A stretch of DNA of 64,000 bases from assembly GCF_040054535.1 (NCBI RefSeq), contig NC_090797.1, positions 7,061,001 through 7,125,000 of the forward strand. Direction: 5' to 3'. Below are positions 54,695 through 64,000 of this stretch, piece after piece. Position 1 is the stretch's first letter, and the number at the start of each line of letters is the position of its first letter. The position numbers and the translations under genes were made by a program. The notes below the pieces were generated by a model, which had not been told where the DNA came from, searched no databases, and was given only the letters and a program-made list of their open reading frames with translations. Origin of the DNA: Antennarius striatus. Taxonomy: Eukaryota > Chordata > Actinopteri > Lophiiformes > Antennariidae.

Positions 54695-56544
54695 CTGAGA
54701 CAGAAAACACACAGGGATGAAGGCAATGCAGATTTAAATTAAGCAGACAGTGATGAACAGTTATGTCTAATTTGCAGGAGGGTAGATCAGCTAAATAATC
54801 TAAGAGTCTAAACACCAAAACAAAAACAGATCCCAAGGAAGCAAATGATTTAATTTGCATGAATCTCTTGGGTAAATACCATTTATTCATTATTTTTTGT
54901 GTCCTGGAAAACAAAAATACACAACATGGATGTCATGAAATGGTTTAGAGAGGAGGACTTGTCGACACGTCGCCTGTCAAGCTGTGTTCTTCTGCTGGAA
55001 CATTGTGTCAGACATTTATACCAGCATATGACTGCTGTTAATAACCGGTTTGAGTGGAAAAAATTAAACGTAGACAATAGTATAAAAAATTTGCTTTTGA
55101 TTTTCTTACAATTCTTCATGTTCACACCTGAGTTGGATTTTTTTTTTTTTTACTGTTGGTTAGATAAGATTAGTTACTTGACATTACCATTCATGTGTAG
55201 AAATTATCTAGTGGACTATTTTTGGAAGAGCACCAACTAGTACCAGCGTAAGGATAAAATCGTCAATCAGCAAATGTGTGATAACAGATAAGAACGTCTT
55301 GGATAATCCACCTGTAATCCAATGATTTTATCAAAAAAACATGCTTCAAATTAAAGCAAATATAAATGTACTATTAATTAATCCTGTTCAAAGGTTTTCC
55401 ATAAGGTTAAATTAACTAAATCTATCCAGAGAAATGCCATCAAACACTGTACACACTTTACTAAATCACCTATTGGCTAGTAAAACACATGCATCCATTA
55501 AAAGTTTACTTGCCTTTAAGTCATGCATTTTCTGTTTAGCCTTAAAGCCAAGGCATTATGTCAATATGAGTTATGAGAACTTGTTACCTGGATAATCAGC
55601 TGACTGCTCAGTAAAGGGTTCTTCTATAGGTGCTGATACTATTAGTGTTACTTTGAAAGTAGCTTGTATATTTAAGATCAATGGCTTGTCTTCTATCTAT
55701 AGGGTAAAGACATGCTTCTTCTTGGGAGTGTCTTTCAGTGTCATTTGTCAAACTAAGGCGTGCTCTGAGACAAATTTCTGAACAAACACAACACACACAC
55801 ACACACTCAGGCAGCCACCTCACTCAAGGAATGTCCTACCTGTTGTACACTTAACACGACATTGCAAACCAAATATAAACCCACCAATTCCAGTTGGTGC
55901 CTATTTTCATGGATCATAGGTGTACAAATAAGCAGCATTAAACCCGTTTGTGTCCGTTTCTGACAGCAAAACAGGGCTGCGATCAAGAGTGTCAATGTTA
56001 TTGTTTGGTGAAAGTAAAGGACAAATTATCCTGATTCACAAAATCACTTTAAAAAAAGTAGTTCAGAGGTCAAGAGTTCATCACGCAGCCCCAGAAGGCT
56101 TGACAAGATCGGTATGATTGATGACAATGTGCAGAGCATATCTTTTACATGTGTGACTCTACACAAAGTCACACTTGTGTGGTATTATTCCACCTGTTTA
56201 CACTGCTGCTCATGATGGCCTGCAGATGACATTCCAACATGGAGAGCATACAAGCGGCTCAGATCTTCCACAAACCCTCGCTATCGCTGAGAACCGTCTG
56301 CACGCCTGCACATAAAACAAATTCTGTTGCATTGGGAGACGCTAACCAAACGCAGCAGACAAGTCGGTCGGACGTCATACTGCGCCGCGCACGTCTTTGT
56401 GGTTTGGATCAGGAGTCGTGCTGCTAACATGGCTGGAATTCTTGAGATAGCAAGAGATGGCATGGGAGGAAAAATAGGCCGAATAAAGGGGGGAAGTGAA
56501 GTGACTGGCATTAAAGTCTGTGCTCTCTCTCTCATGAAATTGCC

Positions 56545-56546
<2 letters not shown>

Positions 56547-56598
<52 letters not shown>

Positions 56599-56599
56599 T
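56547..56599. repeat. GT microsatellite, about 52 bases
   Basis: A perfect TG run to about 56590, then TATGTGTG. It produces spurious poly-Cys/Val and poly-Thr/His frames. Confidence 0.95.
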
Positions 56600-59219
56600 C
56601 AGCTGTCCTAGTGAGCAGAGCACTCCTGCTGAAGAGGGCAGATGTTGAATTAAACAGCTTCGAACAGCTGTTTGTGTTCAACTTCTCTACCCGCATCGGT
56701 CTTCTGCTTTGTAATGCCGTCCCTTCCTTTCTCCAAATACCCCACGCTGCCCCTATTTGGCACAAGTCCTGATGTAGAGTGTGTAATGCCATAACCCAGA
56801 ACCGTTCCCAAAAAGGGGGAGGGGGGTGCATGCAGTATTTTCTGCATGATGTGTAGTGCTGCTAACATTATGTAATATAAAAATAATGTTTCCTTTCGCT
56901 GTGCTGTTGGCCCACAGCTGGTAGACCCACAGTCTGCAGAGAGCAGCAGCAAAACAACAGATTCATGGTCCAATTTTCTCACAAAACTCTTCATGGAAAC
57001 ACCAAATCAGCCACTGATGTTCGATGGTTAGACTTCCGCTTGAGGGTGTGCAGCTTGGAATGAACAAACAATTCTGGAAGCCGTCTATTACAACACGACT
57101 GTCCTCTCCTGACCTAGTCATAAACCGTACCTGCCAATTATGCACCAAGTGAAAGAGTTTCATGGGACTGAAGGTTGCTTCATTGTCTTTCAAGGTACAA
57201 ATCGCAAAATGATCTCTTCAAACAAACAGGAGTTCTGTCTGATGAGACATTGAATGGGATCCATCACGTCGATATGTGACAGTTGGTCTTGAGGTTCGTA
57301 AAAAACCACTGAAGAATTTAAGCGGCAAGACGTACACAAAGAATTATATTGGCACTGAAATGGAAAGAGCTGGTTTCACTGGGGAGAAATTCCTCAAACC
57401 AGTACATTGTGTTTGCAGCAGACTGACTGCAGTTATCATGGAATTACTGTGATCACAATAGAAAGGCAAACTGATGATTTAATGCCTAGGGCTGTCAGGA
57501 CAATACAACTTTAGCTCAAGACTTGCCTTTGTCTTGTCACTTTATCCCCACATTGGGATCACATCAGTTTCTTAATACAAAAACACCACATGAAGAGGAG
57601 GAGCTATTCAGTGGTACTTTCACATTTATATCCAGACTCTTGTCTGAAAGCTGCAGACATAATTACTTGGATTGACCTGTTGTTGTGGCTTTTGGCTGTG
57701 TGGACTAGCTGTTTGGTTTTTAAAACTTGATTAGGACTAATTTTGACCTCTTGTCATGAACTCAACAAATTTCTTCCAAGTGCAGGAGCGGAAAGAAATA
57801 TTTTATAATAGGTTTGGCAAACTAATTTGCTTGCTCTGCATATAAAAGATCTCTGATGATTATTTTCACAATAAATCACTTCCTCAGTCTACTGCTGCAT
57901 TAGTCAATTTAACAGCTCATCAATGTAATATCTTTAGATCTGATACATGCATTTATTAGTAACCAATACAAATGGAACGATCCATCAACGCAGTTTCATT
58001 AAAATGCTTCAGAAAAAGACTTTTGCCTTATTTTGTGCTAAGCTGAATTTTTGTCTCTGGAATCATCAATGATGGATGTTATTTCATTTTCATTTTAAGT
58101 GGATTTTATAGTCATATAAATAAGCAAAAGCTCAAAAATGAAGTTATTTAGGGACAACGTCTATCATCCTTGAAAAATGTATTTGTTATTGCATAAATGC
58201 ATCTTCTCAAACCTGCACCGGCGTTGAGTCAGCAGTGGGTAAATATACTAATTATTCCTAATTGCATATTTCCTCCACAACCAGAACTGGCAGCACTGAT
58301 CGGCCACCAGACACGTTTAGACTGTTGTTGGTTCAAATGTAAATTATACTGATGACGCATCAACTCATGTTAGGTTAGCTTTCAATAAATACACATTGCC
58401 TGTGTTTTCTAAATTACCCATCTTACCTGCCAAGATAAGCAGCTGATGGCCGTCAATTACTGCATGTTATCCCTGCATTATATAGAACTGACAACCTACT
58501 GCAAAAGCAGGAAGAATTTAACAGGAAACAAATGAGTAAAAAATACATTTATGAGGCCATAATTACATTTCAGAAGGACCCAGAGGGGAAAAAGTGCATC
58601 AGGGTCAGAAGGGTGAATGAGGCTATAGAACGTGGGCTTCAAAGTGCTCTTTGTTATAGACGCAGGCAGAGAATGGCATTGTGGGTATGTGGTGTTTTGC
58701 AGAAGACGCTTTTCTTGTGTCAGCCTTCCACCGCTCGCGTCTACAATCACAGTGTTCTCTGACCCACGGGCCTCAATGAGTGAACGTCCTTGTACAAGAA
58801 CACAATAGTGTGTCAGTTCGAGTTTCCCTCAACACTCAGAGAAATCCACAGTCGTCTCTACAACTTGACAAAAGCATTTTGGCAGCAGAGGTGATCGGTT
58901 AAAATTCTGGCTTCCTTTTTCTATAGAATCAGTTCCCTAACTGAGTTTCCTTGGTTAGCTTGGAGAGGCGGCTGGTACAGTATGGTCACCATTTGTCTGA
59001 ACTGTTTACCCTGCCATTTTTAAGACCCTGAGGGCAATAAATCTTCCATCAAGGGTACTTGAAGCAGACTCGCAGGACTTTCACAGAAACCCAACACTAA
59101 TGGCACTTCCCTTTCAACCCAGCAACCAGAGATGACATTCAAAGAGCCTCTCTTCTCTTTTACTTCCCTTTAACTGGGCTCCACTCTTTTCACAGTACTG
59201 CTTATTGTGTCAGATAACT

Positions 59220-59475
59220 TTTTTAATTTAGTCTTAGTCCTGCGTCAGTTGTTCTTCTCAGTTTTTATCAGATTTAGTCAGTGTGATTCTCGTGTGTTAA
59301 GTTTTAGTCGACGAACAGTCGGGGTGTTTTAGTTTTATGTTAGTTAGAAATACCCAAAGGTTTTTTAGTCTAGTTTAGGTCAAAGAAAAGTGACATTTCA
59401 GTATTAGAATTTTAGTCAGTTTAGTGTAGCCAAAACCAACATTTATTTTTGTCATTATAGTTTTATTGCACTTAT
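59220..59475. repeat. TTTTAGTC-rich dispersed repeat
   Basis: Repeated AGTTTTAGTC, TTTAGTCTAGTTTAG and GTTTTAGTCGACGAA strings are typical of a fish repeat family built from TTTAGTC units. The boundaries are approximate. Confidence 0.5.
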
Positions 59476-62400
59476 TACTCACACTAAATTATAATTTTCT
59501 GATGAAACACACTGAATAATTAATGAGTCTGCTTCACACAGTGTTTCATCTGATTACAGAAAACTAAAGAACAGTTATAGAAACGGAATTGGAATGATTA
59601 GTTATATGTCTTGAAACTCTCCGATAAAAGTCAGCAAGCCAGTCTTCTGATCCATTCAGAGTGTGAGAATGGGTTTGGGATGTTTTGGCCATGAGACCTA
59701 TAAACATCAGCTTGACCAAATTAAACTGTGTAAAAGTTTGGAGGAAGTTACGAGTATGGATGATTTGTTCTTGGCTCTACACCCGGTCAAGATGACTACA
59801 CTTGCACCTCAGGAATGCTTTAGGCCTCCACTAACGTTTCTTTTGGTTTGGCCCAGCCAGAGCACAGTTCACTATACTCACCATTGTGGTGCAACAGAAG
59901 ATTCCAGTTCATTGTCGCCACAAACACAAAGCTTACAAACTAGCACCAAATATTGTCTGAGTTACCCTCCACAACAGACCATTCAATGTCTTGCCCCAGG
60001 AGGGTAACATGTGGACAGGAGTAGCTGTGGACTGAACTGCCAATCCCACGATCAGAACACAACCAACTCCTCCCACAGCCATCTGTGCCGCTGCTGGTTC
60101 TCTATCAGCTGAGTACGTCTGATAACACCAATCTGAGACGAACAAACCTGGGAAATGTATTGTACCTTGGGACTTTCTGCCAAACTGTGTCAGAAGGAAG
60201 CAATTTAACGGCTGCACCCTCAACAATGACCTCCATTTCCTGACATGCATAGATTAAATTAGTTGAATGATGGGATGTGACCAGGATCACCGACAAAAGA
60301 GGTTTTTCCAAATGATATTAAGAATGCATGCTACTCCTCCTACACTGCCAAACAGTCGGCATCAACACAAAAGCTCACACTGTACACGGAGGAGGATGTG
60401 ACAGTTATTATTTATCAGATACCAGCAAGACTCTTTTCTTTTCTGCCGAACTGACAAAGCCCGTTCCCGAGGATAAAAGGCTAAGCCTGGGGAGGTGACA
60501 GTTGCATTTTGGGAAGTTATGATGAACGACAGATATAAGTAATCCTTGGAGTTGTGGTCTCCTTCATTGTCCAAATTTAACCAGCATGCATCGCTAAACA
60601 TTTCTGTGCTATTCCTAGAAAAAAATCCAAAATCAAAACCCAACTTCCAGACTGGTTGGAGACTTTCCTCTGAAATCAGTTTGAATATTTTATGGTCCCA
60701 TTTTTAAAAAGCAGTCTTGCGTTGGGCTGTTATAGATGCCAAGAAAATGGATGAATTTCAGGCAAAAGGACATAATTTGATGTATTAGAGGCATCAGGAG
60801 TTATGCTTTCATAATACAAGTTTTCCCACTGGAGACACACAATGCCAACTATATATGTTTATTCAACCTGTCTGTCTGAATCTCCCGGCTTCTTAAGAGC
60901 TTAGAGGAGCAATCATGGGTTGCAGTGAGCAGCTCATCACAACAAACTAATGAAAGCAAAGGGTTTTCTCATGTCAGGCTCTGGGCTATCATTGTACACA
61001 ATTCAATTGAAAAGATCAATAAGGTAATAGCCTTAGTAATACGCTTTACAGTGACAGCAACAGTAGACTTTCTGGGCTCGGTATTCAGTATGCTGGTGGC
61101 ATCACATTCCACTCTTTCAGACGGTGGACTGATGCTAGGCCAAGAAGAATTCCATTACCCTCCAAGAGAAAACAGACAGCCTTGGTGTCCACCATAAATA
61201 CCATAAGGAAATAGCTGGGAAAGGTGAAACAAGCAATTTAATTCTTTGAATGTGATGCTGAGATAAGCAGAGCAAAATTAGACTTTTGTCATCTGAGACC
61301 GGCCCAAGTGAAATCCTTGCAGGTAAGTCAAAGTCAAGTCAAGTGAATACACCAAAACTGTCTATGTTTGTTTCTTCTGTCTGGTCTTAAATCCATCCAA
61401 TTACTGGTATAGATTTAACATGAAAACCCTACAGATCTTGAGTTGGCACTGAATTAAAGCTCCAGCACAGGAGTTAGTAGCATGTAGTGGTCCACCAAAT
61501 ACACACTAGACATCTAAGCAGTCTTTTTCCATTGTGTGCCACTGGAGAAACACAGCAGGCTGAAAGAGGACCTTCATTCTTAGGTAATAAAAATCACAAC
61601 TCTTTGTTTCAAGTGATTTCTACACTCACCGAAATTATAACTTAAGTATTATATCTTGTTGAAGTTATTCCTCCTGGAATACCTTACCCACCTTTAATAC
61701 AAGAATTAAACAGTTCCAAGCTATTGTTCAAGTTCAGTCTCAACTTCACATTTCTGAGAAGTCAAGTGTTAAGCACTCCTAGTTGTGTTTACCAAATGGG
61801 GTCATGAAGATGAGGAACAGACTCTTATGAATCTGGCCCTCTTAAGAGTGCTTTGCAAGGCCAAGAAAAAGTTTTGAGTCTGTAATGTGGAGCTGCACTG
61901 AAGTTATCAAAATCTTTCTGATATAGCAGCAACCTGGATTTATATCATAGGTTTCAGAGCTCATCTAACGCAGCTGGTAATCTGTTAAACCAACCTTGGT
62001 GACACGGAGAGTAGATTCTCCACTGCTTTGGCACCAGACCTTGAATTTTCCTAGACACAAAGCAAGTTTTCATTTATTGACCAGATTATTATCACCCAAC
62101 GTAGACATAATCGATCAGCTCAAGGCCGAATATTAACACAAGGGACAAGGATATCCAGATTAATCTGCTGGTGTTCAAGATGCTCATGCAGAATTGACCT
62201 CACTTAGAATAAACTCAGTAACAAAATGCTGAAAGACAAAATAACTTTTCAGTTACCATTCATTTAAATATTTCTCTTGCCTTATTGAAATTTCCAATTG
62301 GTGTTTAAAAATGATCATGATGGACTTGTATGGGATTTTTGCCATAGAAATCTGTGGAGACTAAACTAGTTGATAAAAAACTGATAAGTTGTGGAGGCCG

Positions 62401-64000
62401 GAGACACATGACTTCTCTCCAGAGGTCTTTACGTCACATCTGCACCGCCTTAATGACTTCACGGGAGACATTTAATGTGCTAATTTGCTTCATAAACTGG
62501 AGTTAATTTGCAGCCTAATTGTATGCAAGAGCATTGGTTCCCCCTTGTCCCTCTCCCTGGGGAGGTGCTGTTGGGCTATTGGTTATATCAGCCTGCTTGC
62601 CTGCTGTGTTGTATGCCAACCAACCACAGATGAGCAGCAAATGCCTTCCAATGTGCCAGACTGGCAGCCACAACCTCTTACTCCCCAAAGTAACTCAACA
62701 CAGCAAATGAACCCCACTCAGGCTCATCACAAGCTATTTTCAGGTCGACATGCCTGCAGCTACACATTACCTGCAGCATTTAGCTTATGAGGCATACATG
62801 GAGGTGTGTTAGAATTAGCCTGTGTTTCATTCAGGACTGACAGGTCTCTCAGGTACTTCTATATTTAGGGCTGGCGTTATCAGTTCAGGCAAGATTTTCA
62901 CCAGTACTGCAAGTTGAAACATGGAACTGTCTGAGTGAGTGGGAATCAATATCGAATATTTATACAAGATCACCTTGGTATATATGCCAAGAGCCATCAA
63001 AACAGGGAAGGATGAGGGCAAGTATCACTCCAGGATGGACCACTGACCTACAGAAAATCAGAACAAGTGCAGCCGTGCTTATGCAGTACATACATAAACC
63101 TGCTGGCCCTGTATGGTACACTACATCCAAGTATCTCTAGGATGCACCAGCATAAATAAAGTTAGAGGCTGCAAGAAGTTACCGCACCCTCCTAGGAATA
63201 TGCCAAGATTCTGACAGGAAAAAAAAGAAATTATTGCTCAACTTGAAGATCTGTGTTCTATCAAGACGCAGGTAGCATTGTTTTATTTTAAGAATCAATT
63301 GGTGCTGAGCTATTCATGTTAGTTATTGATATGGTAATGTAGGTGTGAGTACTATGTCAGTGCCAAATGAATAAAGATCAGACATTTAATTCTATACCCA
63401 CATGTTCAAACACACAAAAAGACAGGTGTGAATGACAATCCCCCATTGTATCATCCGTAACGCCGCATTATTCCATAGGTATGTTAGGCATGAAGCTCTT
63501 CAAAAAGGCAAAGTAGACTCTTAAGGGTATATGTCACTCTCTATTTGATCATTACACTGTTATAAACGTCGAGTTGAAGTCAATGAGGAGGTGGTTCAAA
63601 CTGCATTCTTTGTAGCGACCTGCAGAAGGAACAGTGTTCGCAAAAGGAAGTCACTTTTTTTTTACTAGTAAAACAGTTCAGTGAATGCTTTTAGTCACTT
63701 TATTCATTTAGTAAATTATGGTTTCATTTAGATGATAAAAAAGGACAATTCAATGAATGATTTAGTTTACAACAAATTTGTAAGCAACTGAGCAGCTGAG
63801 AATCCTCTGGTTATAAACTAACTCCAGCCAGGATAGAGGTGGACCCATGTGTGTCCTCACCACTTCAAATGTATCCAAAAACGTTTCCTTGAGCCTACAA
63901 AAACGTTCCCAGCTATAATGCTAAACGCCAAGCTCCAAAATGGAAACCAAAAAACCGACAGGAGCTCTCACAGCAGCTCCTTCCACTCTAAGTTACATTT

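Larger units (their letters stand above)
54695..64000 (-). other. large FAR intron or upstream region, no exon seen
   Basis: The third-exon acceptor of the FAR gene is at 54695. The expected preceding exon (about 63 residues, with the glycine-rich GATGFLG-type motif) would form an open frame longer than 60 codons, and I do not see it on the minus strand in these 9.3 kb. It must lie beyond the right edge. No other recognisable coding exon was found on either strand. Confidence 0.6.

Noticed and set aside
54339..54914. 191-codon minus-strand open frame
   Set aside because: It is an alternative-frame reading across the GC-rich FAR exon 54694-54519 and flanking intron. The correct frame is the reductase one.
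56327..56831. Poly-Cys/Val and Thr-His frames on both strands
   Set aside because: Translation of the GT microsatellite at 56547-56599, not coding.

Overview
The window looks like a teleost fish chromosome. It holds intron-rich protein-coding genes with GT-AG splicing, close but not identical matches to vertebrate proteins, fish-type non-autonomous transposons and many dinucleotide microsatellites. I saw no prokaryotic, organellar or viral gene content.

Three protein-coding genes can be read exon by exon. (1) kdm7a, minus strand, 34510 to 16902: 18 coding exons encoding an 858-residue histone H3 demethylase with an N-terminal PHD finger and a JmjC domain. (2) ergic2, plus strand, 37334 to 41086: 13 coding exons and a probable non-coding first exon, encoding a 378-residue ER-Golgi cargo receptor subunit. 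(3) A fatty acyl-CoA reductase (FAR1/FAR2 family), minus strand, from beyond the right edge to 43834: ten coding exons (452 residues, C-terminal part). The first coding exon, with the nucleotide-binding glycine motif, is not in the window. In all three genes the exon phases close without a frameshift, and the lengths agree with the vertebrate families.

Layout: 1-8200 is non-coding with no gene I can support. 8200-12600 is richer in CpG and has several promoter-like motifs (NRF1, YY1, GC box) and splice donors pointing both ways. It is probably the 5' end of at least one gene whose coding part lies outside the window to the left. 13688-14133 could be a small single-exon gene of unknown function on the minus strand. 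15950-34640 is kdm7a with its 3' UTR and promoter. kdm7a and ergic2 are divergent, with start codons 2.8 kb apart and promoters about 1.8 kb apart. ergic2 and the reductase are convergent, with stop codons 2.7 kb apart. 54695-64000 appears to be the large intron in front of the third FAR coding exon.

Functionally the genes are unrelated (chromatin demethylation, early secretory traffic, ether-lipid and wax precursor synthesis). As I recall, human KDM7A is on chromosome 7 and ERGIC2 and FAR2 are adjacent on chromosome 12, so the window joins two blocks that are separate in human. I found no clearly new biological system. The most unusual items are a 42-bp-stem hairpin in an ergic2 intron, a 69-nt intron readable in frame, a GC-AG intron, and the small unrecognised ORF with its own promoter-like motif and polyadenylation signal.
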